A stretch of DNA of 64,000 nucleotides from Streptomyces fradiae ATCC 10745 = DSM 40063 (GTDB lineage Bacteria; Actinomycetota; Actinomycetes; Streptomycetales; Streptomycetaceae). The translations under genes and the position numbers were made by a program. Shown here piece after piece: positions 35,037 to 43,555 of this stretch; the stretch's first letter is position 1; the number at the start of each line of letters is the position of its first letter. The notes under the pieces were generated by a model, which saw only the letters and a program-made list of their open reading frames with translations, did no database searches and was not told where the DNA came from. Where the stretch lies: assembly GCF_008704425.1 (NCBI RefSeq), contig NZ_CP023696.1:4318501-4382500 (forward strand). Reading direction: 5' to 3'.

Positions 35037-36119
35037 TCAGCGCCCGCGCGCCCCGCGCACCGCCTTGTCCCGCCAGCGGCAGTAGTACGCGACCGGGTCC
35101 GTGTAGTCGGCCCACGGCCACGCGCCCACGTATCCGTCCACCAGACGGAACTGCTCCAGCGCCGCGTCGAAGCGGCCCTGCCGGGCCAGGAAGTACGCCA
35201 GCAGGTGCCGCGTCCCCGGCAGGTCCGGGTGGTCCGGCGGGGCCGCCGCCGCGTCCGCGAGCGCCGCGTCCACCAGCGCCACCAGCTCCGGCGCCCGGTA
35301 GTCGCGCGCCTTCCCCTCGCGACCGCGGTGCTCCCACCAGGCCAGCAGCGGCAGCGTCCGCAGCAGCGTGCCCGGCGGCGCGGAATCCGCCGCCACCCGC
35401 GCGAACCGCACCGCCAGCTCCTCGGAGCCGTGCCACTTGGCGCACCAGTACTGGAGCGCCGAGCGGTGCGCGCCGGGGTGGTGCGGGGCCCGGTCGGTGA
35501 TCTCCTTCCAGATCCGGTGCATCTTCTTGTGCGGGTAGTTCAGGCCGAGCGCCGTGCTGATCTCGACGATGTACGGCGTGGGGTCCTCCGGGGCCAGCTC
35601 CGCGGCCCGCGCGACCTGGTCCCGCGACCGCGGCAGCACCTCGAAGAAGCCCGCGAACCGCTCCGCCGACGTGTTCTTCGCCCAGTCTCCGCCGCGCATC
35701 AGCCATGCCAGGCAGACCGTCGACGAGGCCCGCACCACGGCCGCGTCCGGGTCGTCCGGGAGGGCCGCCTCCCACGCCTCCAGCCACGCCCCGTCGCCCT
35801 CGGCGGCGGCCTCGCCGAGGAAGCCCGCGTACCGGGAGCGGCGCGACCAGTCGCGGCCCTCCCGCGTCGCGGCCATCAGCCGGGCCGCCGGCTGCCAGTC
35901 GCCCCGCGCGGCGGCGGCCAGCGCCCGCTCCAGCCCGGGGTCCGGGGCGGCCAGCATCGTGTTCTGCCGTGCCGCGGGCAGCAGGCCCAGCGCCTGGGCC
36001 TCCCGCTCCGCCCCGGCCTCGCCCCGCGAGGGCGCCGCGCCGTTGAACCGCCGGTACGCGGCGACGGACACGGCGACGGCGCCGGTGATCACCAGGATCC
36101 GTACGAGTTCCAGGCTCAC
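35037..36119 (-). CDS. Membrane-anchored TPR-like protein, paralogue A
   Basis: This 360-residue protein has an N-terminal TM helix ([17 protein letters not shown]) and a helical repeat domain with '[19 protein letters not shown]', '[19 protein letters not shown]' and '[17 protein letters not shown]'. It is clearly related to the gene just upstream and to the one at 39256-40365. The GTG overlaps the upstream TGA as GTGA, so the two are translationally coupled. I know no named function; the short TPR-like helices suggest a scaffold at the membrane. Confidence 0.75.
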   Translation of the reverse strand: MSLELVRILVITGAVAVSVAAYRRFNGAAPSRGEAGAEREAQALGLLPAARQNTMLAAPDPGLERALAAAARGDWQPAARLMAATREGRDWSRRSRYAGFLGEAAAEGDGAWLEAWEAALPDDPDAAVVRASSTVCLAWLMRGGDWAKNTSAERFAGFFEVLPRSRDQVARAAELAPEDPTPYIVEISTALGLNYPHKKMHRIWKEITDRAPHHPGAHRSALQYWCAKWHGSEELAVRFARVAADSAPPGTLLRTLPLLAWWEHRGREGKARDYRAPELVALVDAALADAAAAPPDHPDLPGTRHLLAYFLARQGRFDAALEQFRLVDGYVGAWPWADYTDPVAYYCRWRDKAVRGARGR

Positions 36120-37291
36120 GCGGGCACCTCCCCGGCACCGGCGGCGTCCCCGGCGCCGCCGGACCGCCCGGACGCGGCGGCCTCCGCGGCGTTCACGGCC
36201 GACTCGTCGCGCATCCGGCAGAACTCGCCGGCCGGATCGCCCCGGTACCGCCACGGCAGCGCGTCCACGTACCCGTCGACCAGCCGGAACTGCTCCAGCG
36301 CCGGCTCCCACCGCTCCTGGAGGTACAGGTAGTACGCGAGCAGGTGCCGCACCTCCGCGAGGCGCGGGTGGTCCGGGTCGGCGGCGGCCGCGTCGGCGAG
36401 CGCGGCGTCCACGGCCGCGTACATCTCCGGGGTGCGGTCCACGTCCGCCGAGTCCGAGTCGTCGTGCTCGAAGTGCGCGATCAGCGGGAACACCTTCATC
36501 AGCGTGCCCGGAGGCGCCGCGGCCGCCGCCTTCACCGCGAAGGCCCGCGCCAGCTCCTCGGAGCCGCGCCACTTGCCGCACCAGTACTGGAGCGCCGAGA
36601 AGTGCGCCTCGTAGTGGTGCGGGTCGCGGCTGGTGATGTCCCGCCAGATGCGGTGCATCTCCTCGTGCGGGTAGCCCAGGCCGATCGCCGTCCAGATCTC
36701 GCCCACGTACGGCGACGGGTCGCCCGGCACCGCCAGCTCAGCCGCCCGCGCGTGCTCGTGGCGGGTGCGGGCCAGCGTGCGGTGGAAGCCCTCGAACTGC
36801 TCCGAGGACGTGTACTGGGCGCGCTTCGCCCCGCGCACCTTCCACGCCAGGAACACCGAGCCGCGGGCCCGTACGAGCGCCGCGCCCGGATCGTCGGGGC
36901 GGGCCGCCTCCCAGGCCGCCAGCCAGGCGTCGTCCTCGGCGGCGACGTCGGCCAGCTTCTCCACGTACGCGGTGCGCCGCTCCCAGTCGCGGGCGGCGGC
37001 CGTCCCGTCCAGGAGGGCCGCGGACGGCTCCCAGTCGCCCGCGCGGGCGGCGGCGAGGGCGACGGTCAGCGCCTGCGGCTGCGGCGCGGACAGCTTGGTG
37101 TGCTGCCGCTCGGGGGCCAGCAGGCCGAGGGCGGCGACGCGCTCGGCGGCCTTCGCGGCGGCCTCCTCGGCGCCGGGGTCGGAGCGCCAGCCTTCGACGG
37201 CGCCCTCGATGATCGCCTTGAGGAAGTAGACGCCGGCCACCAGGACGAGGAGGGCGACGGGGGTCAGGACGACCCAGAGCAGGATCTTCAC
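36116..37291 (-). CDS. Membrane-anchored TPR-like protein, paralogue B
   Basis: This 391-residue protein has an N-terminal TM helix (ILLWVVLTPVALLVLVAGVYFL) and then the same domain as its neighbour: 'ERQHTKLSAPQPQAL', 'ARAGDWEPSAALL', 'GLGYPHEEMHRIWRDITSRDPHH', 'FSALQYWCGKWRGSEELA', '[17 protein letters not shown]'. It adds a low-complexity Ala/Gly tail. GTG 37291 has GAGG 8 nt upstream. Directly upstream is a G-run array that would form a C-rich leader in its mRNA. Function unknown. Confidence 0.75.
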   Translation of the reverse strand: MKILLWVVLTPVALLVLVAGVYFLKAIIEGAVEGWRSDPGAEEAAAKAAERVAALGLLAPERQHTKLSAPQPQALTVALAAARAGDWEPSAALLDGTAAARDWERRTAYVEKLADVAAEDDAWLAAWEAARPDDPGAALVRARGSVFLAWKVRGAKRAQYTSSEQFEGFHRTLARTRHEHARAAELAVPGDPSPYVGEIWTAIGLGYPHEEMHRIWRDITSRDPHHYEAHFSALQYWCGKWRGSEELARAFAVKAAAAAPPGTLMKVFPLIAHFEHDDSDSADVDRTPEMYAAVDAALADAAAADPDHPRLAEVRHLLAYYLYLQERWEPALEQFRLVDGYVDALPWRYRGDPAGEFCRMRDESAVNAAEAAASGRSGGAGDAAGAGEVPA

Positions 37292-37303
37292 GTGTGGTGC
37301 CTC

Positions 37304-37360
37304 GGGGGCTCGGGGGGCTTGGGGGGCTTGGGGGCTTGGGGGGCTTGGGGGGCTCGGGGA
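37304..37360. repeat. G-run array (GGGGGCTT)n
   Basis: Seven G-runs of 4-6 bases separated by ct or ctt lie on the plus strand. This is a strong G-quadruplex candidate located between the M48 protease stop and paralogue B's start. Confidence 0.8.
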
Positions 37361-37396
37361 TGGTGGGTGGGGTGAGCGGGCGGGTGGGGGCGGCCG

Positions 37397-38986
37397 TCAG
37401 GCCGCCAGCAGCCGGCGCAGCGGGGCCGTGTCGGGGCGGTCGGCGACCGCCGCGTCGAGGGCGGCCGGCAGCTCGTCCTCGAGACCCGGCGGCATGCGCA
37501 GCGACGCGGGCCGCGACCAGGACAGCTCCCAGCGGGCGCTGCCGCGGTCGGCCAGCTCGCCCGCGACCATCCGCGCCAGGCCCCGGCGCAGCACCGGGCG
37601 GGCGAACTCGCGGGCCACGCGGCCCTTCGCCGCACCGGCCTCCTCGGACTTGGGCAGCCGGTCCGCGATCTCCCAGCCGACGCCCAGGTCGAGCGCGTTC
37701 AGCAGGGCGTCCAGCGAGCCGTCGCCGCCGGCCACCGCGGCGGTGGCGCGCCGCAGCGGCTCGGCCTCCCGCGCGGAGTGCCCGGTCATCGCGGTGTGCA
37801 CCAGCTCAGGCCAGTCCACGCGGCGCATCCGCAGCGCCTGCGGGGTGAGCGTCGTCCGCTCGACGGCGACCATCGCCGTGCCGGGGTCGGACAGCAGCCC
37901 CAGCGCGGGCGTCGCGGGCTCGGACGCCCTGCCGTCGTCGGGCAGGGCCTCCAGGCGGGCGACGCGCTCGGCGATCGGCGGATGCGAGTCGTACGGGGAC
38001 GAGGGCTCGTCCGGCAGGTCGCGGCGCAGCTCGGCCAGCTCCCCGGTGCGTGCGGCGAGCAGGTGGCGGAAGCCGCCGACCACCTCGCCGGGCGGCGGCA
38101 GCAGACCCGCGTCGACGCCGAGGGTGGCGTAGCAGTCCAGGTAGAAGCGGTGGGCGGAGTCCAGGGCGGGGAGCTCGCGCAGCGCCGACGCCGTCGCGTC
38201 ACGGCCCGCGATGCGCGCGGCGGCCAGGTCGGCGGCCAGCTCCTGGCGGCGCGAGCCGGCGAGCGTGGCGCGCAGGTAGAAGTGGCCGTACGCCCGGTAC
38301 AGCCGCGCCATGGCCCGGTAGGTGAGGCCGGCGCCGGTCGTGTCGACCTCCTTGGCCTTCCCGCCCTTGGCCACCTTCTTCGCGTTCTTCCTCTCCTGGC
38401 GCTCCCGCTCCTTGGCGACCTTGCCGCCGGCCCGCTCCTCGAAGTCGGCGATGGTGCGGGCGACCTGGACGCGGCCCCGGACGGTGATCGCGGACAGGCG
38501 GGTGTCGGAGTTGCCGTAGTGGCCCATCTCGTGGGCGAGGACGGCGCGCAGCTGTGCCTCGGTCAGCCCGGCCATCAGCGGCAGGCCCAGGTAGAGGCGG
38601 CGGGTGCCGCCGAGGAGGCCGAGCAGCCGGGCCTCCTCGGCGACGGCCGCGTTCACGTCGCCGGTCAGCCGGATCTCGTCGGGCGCGCGGGTGCCGACCT
38701 GCCGGGCCAGCTCCCGCACCTCCTGCCACAGGCGGGGCTCCTGCTCCCCGGTGACGGGGACGCCGTGCGCGGCCTCGCCCTTCGGGGTGCGCAGCATGAA
38801 CATGCCCCGTACGACCGGCACGGCGAGCAGGGCGCTCACGACGTACACCTTCAGGGCGAGGCTGCTGGGCGCCCAGAGCGCCGCGGCCCAGTCGAGGCCC
38901 GCGAGGACGGCGAGCAGGGCGATGCCGAGCAGGTAGAAACCGGAGAGCAGGAGCAGGGCGCGCAGCGCGCGCACGGAAGCGCCCAT
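37397..38986 (-). CDS. M48-family integral membrane metallopeptidase
   Basis: This 529-residue protein has two N-terminal TM helices (LRALLLLSGFYLLGIALLAVLAGL, LALKVYVVSALLAVPVV). The zinc site is H152-E-M-G-H156 in 'VLAHEMGHYGNSD', with the third ligand in 'SRRQELAADLAAARIAG'. It is related to HtpX/Ste24-like M48 peptidases, which cleave membrane or periplasmic proteins in quality control. 'PYDSHPPIAERVARLEAL' is the usual Q/HPP motif. The ATG at 38986 has GGGGGGA upstream. It sits among three paralogous TPR-like membrane proteins. Confidence 0.9.
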   Translation of the reverse strand: MGASVRALRALLLLSGFYLLGIALLAVLAGLDWAAALWAPSSLALKVYVVSALLAVPVVRGMFMLRTPKGEAAHGVPVTGEQEPRLWQEVRELARQVGTRAPDEIRLTGDVNAAVAEEARLLGLLGGTRRLYLGLPLMAGLTEAQLRAVLAHEMGHYGNSDTRLSAITVRGRVQVARTIADFEERAGGKVAKERERQERKNAKKVAKGGKAKEVDTTGAGLTYRAMARLYRAYGHFYLRATLAGSRRQELAADLAAARIAGRDATASALRELPALDSAHRFYLDCYATLGVDAGLLPPPGEVVGGFRHLLAARTGELAELRRDLPDEPSSPYDSHPPIAERVARLEALPDDGRASEPATPALGLLSDPGTAMVAVERTTLTPQALRMRRVDWPELVHTAMTGHSAREAEPLRRATAAVAGGDGSLDALLNALDLGVGWEIADRLPKSEEAGAAKGRVAREFARPVLRRGLARMVAGELADRGSARWELSWSRPASLRMPPGLEDELPAALDAAVADRPDTAPLRRLLAA

Positions 38987-39100
38987 CGGGCAGGTCCCCC
39001 CACGGGTGGAAAGAGGCATGACAAAGGGACGTGGGGGGAAGCGGAGTATCACCTGCCGGCGGGGCGGATCGCAACCGTGTTCTATGCGGTGGGACGCGCG

Positions 39101-39240
39101 GGCCGCCCGTTCACCGGGCCGCCCGCCCGTCCGCCGGGCCGCCCGTCCGTCCGACGGGCCGCCCGTCCGTCCGTCGGGCCGCCCGTCCGTCCGTCGGGCC
39201 GTCCGCCCGTCCGTCGGGCCGTCCGCCCGTCCGCCGGGCC
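39101..39240. repeat. 20-nt tandem repeat, seven copies
   Basis: Each unit ends in gggcc at 39120, 39140, and so on to 39240, an exact 20-nt period. The unit is (gcccgtccgtccgtcgggcc) with g/a/c changes. It lies between the M48 start and the stop of paralogue C. Confidence 0.95.
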
Positions 39241-39255
39241 CCGCCCGTCCGTCCG

Positions 39256-40365
39256 TCAGTGCGGCAGCGTCGCCGGGCTGCCGCCGTTCGCCTCGTACCC
39301 GGCCACCGCCAGCGCCCGGTACAGCGCGTACTGGGCCGCCGGGTCCTCGCTCACGGTCCACGGCAGCGCGCCCACGTGCCCGTCGACGTGCACGATCTGG
39401 TGCATGGCCTCGCTCCAGCGCTGCGCGCCCACCAGGAAGTGGATCAGCAGATGGCGTACGTGCGCCAGCATCGGGTCGTCCGGACGGGCCGAGTGCACCG
39501 CGTACAGCGCGCCCTCCATCGCCCGCGACACGACCTGCGTGCCGTAGAAGTCCCGGACCATCGTCAGGTCGTCCACGTGCTCCCACACCGCGAACAGCGG
39601 CAGCGCGGCCAGCAGCGAGCCCTGCGGGGCGCGCGCGGCGGCGGACTGGGCGAACCGGTCGGCGTCCGCGCGGGAGCCGTGCCACTTCTCGCACCAGTAG
39701 TGCAGCGCCGCGATGTGCGCCCCCATGTGCTGCGGGCTGCGGTCGATGACCTTCGCCCACACCTGGTCGAACTGCTCGTGGGTGTAGCCCAGGCCCCGCG
39801 CGACGGCCAGCTCCACGATGTACGGCACGGGGTCGCCCGGCGCCAGCAGCGCGGCCTCCCCGCACACCGTCCGGGCCTCCTCCAGGATGATGCGGAACTC
39901 GTCCGTGCCCACCGCCGCCGTACGCCACGCCTGCTGCACCAGGAACTCCGCGTGCACGGCCGCGCCGCCCGCGTCCTTCGGCGCCTCGGCCCGCCACGCC
40001 CGCAGCCACGCCCCGCCCTCGCCGGGGCGCTGCGCGAGCTCCAGCGACGCGGCGCCCGCGAACGCCTGCACCCGCTGCCAGCGCACCTCGCCCTCCTTGG
40101 GGGTGCCGGCCAGCAGCTGGGACGCGGCCCGCCAGTCCTGGGTGCGCTGCACCACGTCGAGCACGTCCACCAGGTCCTGGTCGGGGCCCGGCATGCGGAC
40201 GTCCAGCAGTTCCTGCCGCACGAAGCCGTACGCGAGCGGGTCGGCCGCGTCGGGCGCGCCCGGCTCGGTCAGGCGGATCCCGCCGGAGCGGCGGCGCAGC
40301 AGCCAGGGCGCGGCGACCGCGGCGATCAGGCCGACTGCCAACAGGAACCAGAGAATCTCCACCAT
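39256..40365 (-). CDS. Membrane-anchored TPR-like protein, paralogue C
   Basis: This 369-residue protein has an N-terminal TM helix (ILWFLLAVGLIAAVAAPWLL) and the shared domain: 'RTQDWRAASQLLAG', 'GDPVPYIVELAVARGLGYTHEQFDQVWAKVIDRSPQHMGAHIAALHYW' (positions ~190-235) and 'HVDGHVGALPW'. It is the most diverged of the three paralogues. The ATG at 40365 lacks a ribosome site; GACAAT lies 6 nt upstream, possibly leaderless. It would be the first gene of the M48/paralogue/msrA run. Confidence 0.75.
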   Translation of the reverse strand: MVEILWFLLAVGLIAAVAAPWLLRRRSGGIRLTEPGAPDAADPLAYGFVRQELLDVRMPGPDQDLVDVLDVVQRTQDWRAASQLLAGTPKEGEVRWQRVQAFAGAASLELAQRPGEGGAWLRAWRAEAPKDAGGAAVHAEFLVQQAWRTAAVGTDEFRIILEEARTVCGEAALLAPGDPVPYIVELAVARGLGYTHEQFDQVWAKVIDRSPQHMGAHIAALHYWCEKWHGSRADADRFAQSAAARAPQGSLLAALPLFAVWEHVDDLTMVRDFYGTQVVSRAMEGALYAVHSARPDDPMLAHVRHLLIHFLVGAQRWSEAMHQIVHVDGHVGALPWTVSEDPAAQYALYRALAVAGYEANGGSPATLPH

Positions 40366-40657
40366 GCGCCCATTGTCCCGGACGGCCGCCGCACCCGGAG
40401 GCGCCGGCCCACCGGGGCGCCCGCGGACCCGCCGGGCCCCGGCGCCGCGTCCGCCCCGCGCACGCCGCCCCGTACCGTGCCGGGTCGCGTCCCCCCCGGC
40501 ACACGCCGCCCCGTGCCGTGCCGGGGCGCCGCCCCACCGCGCCGGGGCGCCCCCGCGCACCCCGCCGGCGTCCGGGCGCTCCTGCGCACCCCGCCGGTGC
40601 CGGGGGCGGCCATGGCTCCGGGCGCGGTGCGCGGCGCGGCCGCACTACGCTCGCTCC

Positions 40658-41812
40658 ATGAGCGACGAGCACATCCACCAGAACTTCGAGACCCGCGCCA
40701 TCCACGCCGGCAACACCGCCGACCCGCTGACCGGCGCGGTCGTCCCGCCCATCTACCAGGTGTCCACGTACAAGCAGGACGGGGTGGGCGGCCTGCGCGG
40801 CGGCTACGAGTACAGCCGCAGCGCCAACCCGACCCGGACGGCGCTGGAGGAGAACCTCGCCGCTCTGGAGGGCGGCCGCCGCGGCCTGGCGTTCGCGTCG
40901 GGGCTCGCCGCCGAGGACTGCCTGCTGCGCGCGCTGCTCGTCCCCGGCGACCACGTGGTGATCCCGAACGACGCGTACGGCGGCACGTTCCGGCTGTTCG
41001 CGAAGGTCGCCTCCCGCTGGGGCGTCGAGTGGTCGGTCGCCGACACCTCCGACCCGGCGGCGGTGCGGGACGCGCTGACCGACCGCACCAAGGCGATCTG
41101 GGTCGAGACGCCGTCCAACCCGCTGCTCGGCATCACCGACATCGCGGCCCTCGCGGACGTGGCCCGCACGGCCGGGGTGAAGCTCGTCGTGGACAACACC
41201 TTCGCCTCGCCGTACCTCCAGCAGCCGCTGGCGCTCGGCGCCGACGTCGTCGTGCACTCGCTCACCAAGTACATGGGCGGCCACTCCGACGTCGTGGGCG
41301 GCGCGCTCGTCACGGCCGACGAGGCGCTCGGCGAGGAGCTGGCCTACCACCAGAACGCCATGGGCGCCGTCGCCGGCCCGTTCGACTCGTGGATCGTGCT
41401 GCGGGGCATCAAGACCCTGGCCGTCCGCATGGACCGGCACTGCGCCAACGCCGAGCGCGTCGCGCGGATGCTGGTGGAGCACCCCGAGGTGACGCAGGTC
41501 CTGTACCCGGGGCTCCCGGAGCACCCCGGCCACGAGGTCGCCGCGAAGCAGATGCGGGGCTACGGCGGCATGGTGTCGTTCCGCGTCGCGGGCGGCGAGG
41601 AGGCGGCCGTCGCCGTGTGCGACCGGGCGAAGCTGTTCACGCTCGGCGAGTCGCTGGGCGGCGTCGAGTCGCTGATCGAGCACCCGGGCCGCATGACCCA
41701 CGCCAGCGCGGCCGGCTCCGCGCTGGAGGTCCCGGCCGACCTGGTGCGGCTCTCCGTCGGCATCGAGAACGTCGAGGACCTCCTCGCCGACCTGCGCCAG
41801 GCCCTGGGCTGA
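40658..41812 (+). CDS. metB: Cystathionine gamma-synthase/lyase (PLP)
   Basis: This 384-residue Cys/Met-metabolism PLP enzyme has Lys204 in 'VVVHSLTKYMGGHSD' binding PLP. 'EYSRSANPTRTALEENLAALEGG', 'IWVETPSNPLLGITD' and 'SLGGVESLIEHPGRMTHAS' are the family signatures. It either joins O-acyl-homoserine and cysteine to cystathionine or cleaves cystathionine; actinobacterial enzymes often do both. The ATG lies 6 nt after TACGCT with no ribosome site, so leaderless. The 290 bp upstream are low-complexity GC-rich repeats. Confidence 0.95.
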   Translation: MSDEHIHQNFETRAIHAGNTADPLTGAVVPPIYQVSTYKQDGVGGLRGGYEYSRSANPTRTALEENLAALEGGRRGLAFASGLAAEDCLLRALLVPGDHVVIPNDAYGGTFRLFAKVASRWGVEWSVADTSDPAAVRDALTDRTKAIWVETPSNPLLGITDIAALADVARTAGVKLVVDNTFASPYLQQPLALGADVVVHSLTKYMGGHSDVVGGALVTADEALGEELAYHQNAMGAVAGPFDSWIVLRGIKTLAVRMDRHCANAERVARMLVEHPEVTQVLYPGLPEHPGHEVAAKQMRGYGGMVSFRVAGGEEAAVAVCDRAKLFTLGESLGGVESLIEHPGRMTHASAAGSALEVPADLVRLSVGIENVEDLLADLRQALG

Positions 41813-41820
41813 CCCGCGGG

Positions 41821-41848
41821 GCGGCGGCCCCCCGTCCGGGGGCGCCGC
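41821..41848. terminator. Hairpin between metB and the convergent small TM gene
   Basis: GCGGCGGCCCCC and GGGGGCGCCGC arms pair with one bulge around a 4-nt loop, ending 2 bp before the complement of the convergent stop. Confidence 0.65.
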
Positions 41849-41849
41849 G

Positions 41850-42107
41850 TCACCACGGCTCCAGCGGCGGCGTCGTCCCCATGGGCGGCGCCGCCCACGG
41901 CTGCGCGGTGTACGCCCAGGCCGCGAACGCCACGGCGGCGCAGCCCGCCAGGACCCACAGCGCCCAGCGCCGCCGCCGCTCCCGGCGCCTCATCCGCCTG
42001 CCGTACGCCTCGGCGCGCGCCCGCAGGTCCGGCGGGACGGGCGGCCGGGCGGCCGCGGCCAGCAGCCGGGCCACCTCCCGCTCCTTGCGGTCCCGCGCCC
42101 CGCTCAC
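41850..42107 (-). CDS. Small single-TM protein, possible anti-sigma partner
   Basis: This 85-residue protein has a soluble, Arg-rich N-terminus (EVARLLAAAARPPVPPDLRARAEAYGRRM) and one C-terminal TM helix (ALWVLAGCAAVAFAAWAY) followed by a short Pro-rich end. It starts (GTG) 13 bp after the sigma-like gene's stop, so the two form an operon. By position and topology it could tether or inhibit the sigma-like protein; no ZAS zinc motif is visible. Confidence 0.65.
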   Translation of the reverse strand: MSGARDRKEREVARLLAAAARPPVPPDLRARAEAYGRRMRRRERRRRWALWVLAGCAAVAFAAWAYTAQPWAAPPMGTTPPLEPW

Positions 42108-42120
42108 CCCGCCACCCCGC

Positions 42121-42672
42121 TCACCCCGCCACCCCGTCCGCCCCGGCCGTCCCGTCCGCCCCGGCGCGCCCGGCCGCCCCGGAGCCCGCAGCGGACCGGG
42201 ACCCGGCGTCCGGCGCGGGGTGCGGGCGCGCGGGAGCGGGCGCGCTGCGCAGGGCGCCCACCCCGCGCAGGAACAGCTCCCGGACCCGCTCCGCGGACAG
42301 GCCCATCAGCGCGGCGGCCTGCTCCTCGTACAGCCCCTCGTGGAGCCGCAGCACCACCGCGAGCCGCTCGCGCGGGGCCAGCCGGGACAGCGGCCCGCCG
42401 CGCCCCCGCCGGTACCGCCGCGCCTCGCGCGCGAACCGCTCGGCCAGATCCCGGCGGGCGTACACGTACGGGTCGTCGCCGTACGGGTCGCCGCCGCGCA
42501 GCCGGTCCCAGTGGGCGTACGTCGTGCCGAGCGCGGCCGTCAGCAGCCGCAGGGCGTGCGGGTTGGCGCCGGGCGGCTGGACGGGCTCGCTCGTCAGGAG
42601 CGTCGCGACGTGCAGCAGCCGGCCCGCCGTCCCCGCCACGAAGGCGCCGAACCCTGAGTCGTCCGCGGCCAC
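42121..42672 (-). CDS. ECF-like sigma factor or sigma-region-4 protein
   Basis: This 183-residue protein has a degenerate region-2-like N-terminus (YAHWDRLRGGDPYGDDPYVYARRDLAERFAREARRY). A clear sigma-70 region 4 HTH follows (RLAPRERLAVVLRLHEGLYEEQAAALMGLSAERVRELFLRG), then a Gly/Ala-rich tail. Its closest look is that of actinobacterial SigE-family-type ECF proteins. The start is a GTG at 42672 after a GAGGG. It is paired with a downstream single-TM protein. Confidence 0.75.
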   Translation of the reverse strand: MAADDSGFGAFVAGTAGRLLHVATLLTSEPVQPPGANPHALRLLTAALGTTYAHWDRLRGGDPYGDDPYVYARRDLAERFAREARRYRRGRGGPLSRLAPRERLAVVLRLHEGLYEEQAAALMGLSAERVRELFLRGVGALRSAPAPARPHPAPDAGSRSAAGSGAAGRAGADGTAGADGVAG

Positions 42673-42917
42673 GCCCTCATCACAGACCGCCCGGCACCGG
42701 CCGTCAAGGGCCCGCGCACCGGCGGTGTGCGGGCGCCCCGTCTCCGAGGCCGGGCGTACGGCACGCCCAGGTCCGGGCGGTCCGGGCGGTACGCGGTCGA
42801 CGCCCGGCGTACGGGACCCGGCGCCGGGCGGCCGACCGGCGACCGGACGGCCGACCGGTCAGGCGGCCGGGTCGCGGCCGGACGACCGGCCGGTGCCAGG
42901 CCGGTGTCAGGCCGGTG

Positions 42918-43433
42918 TCAGGCCGGGTCGGAGGGCTCGCGCGGCGCCGCGGGCTGGACGCGGCCCTGCCGGACCGACAGGGCCGAGTTGAAGCGCGTGA
43001 GCAGCGTGCAGAACGCCTCCCGCTCGTCGGCCGTCCAGCCCTCCGTCACCGTCGCCATCAGGTCGCGGCGGGAACTGCGCACCTCCTCCAGGCGGGCCTG
43101 GCCGCGCGGCGAGAGCTGGAGGACGACCGCGCGGCCGTCCTCGGGGTGCGACGTCCGCTTCACCAGGCCGGTGTCGACGAGCGGCGCGACCTGCCGGGTG
43201 ACCGTGGAGGAGTCGATGCCCATCCCGGCCGCCAGCGCCTTCACCCCCATCGGGCCCTCCTGGTCGAGCCGGTTGAGCAGCAGATAGGCGGCGCGGTCCA
43301 TCGAGTTGCGGAGCTGACCCGTCCCACCGAGGCGGGTCTGCTCGGCCCGCCGGGCGAAGACGGCCACCTGGTGCTGGAGGGCATCGAGGAGGCCGGTGTC
43401 GAGATCAGTCGTCATGTCCTGGGAAGTGGGCAT
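42918..43433 (-). CDS. MarR-family transcriptional regulator
   Basis: This 171-residue winged-helix protein has 'MGVKALAAGMGIDSSTVTRQVAPLVDTGLVKRTSHPEDGRAVVLQLSPRG' spread over the recognition helix and wing (about residues 62-110). Flanking helices provide dimerisation. MarR proteins are usually repressors released by small phenolic or oxidant ligands. It is divergent from ilvA with a 122-bp gap, so it may control itself and possibly ilvA. M7 (43415) is an alternative start. Confidence 0.9.
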   Translation of the reverse strand: MPTSQDMTTDLDTGLLDALQHQVAVFARRAEQTRLGGTGQLRNSMDRAAYLLLNRLDQEGPMGVKALAAGMGIDSSTVTRQVAPLVDTGLVKRTSHPEDGRAVVLQLSPRGQARLEEVRSSRRDLMATVTEGWTADEREAFCTLLTRFNSALSVRQGRVQPAAPREPSDPA

Positions 43434-43555
43434 GGCTGGGGGCTCTCTCGTGCGGCGGTCGTTTCGGTGGGGGACAGAGTACGCGGAGTGCAGCCCGTAC
43501 GTACCGGCGCTGCGCGAAGGAGATGCCGTACTCCGGGAGCTGCGAGACTGGCGCC

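Noticed and set aside
37397-41701. 1434-codon minus-strand frame containing the M48 protease
   Set aside because: Only 37397-38986 is protein-like; the rest is antisense to metB or in repeats.
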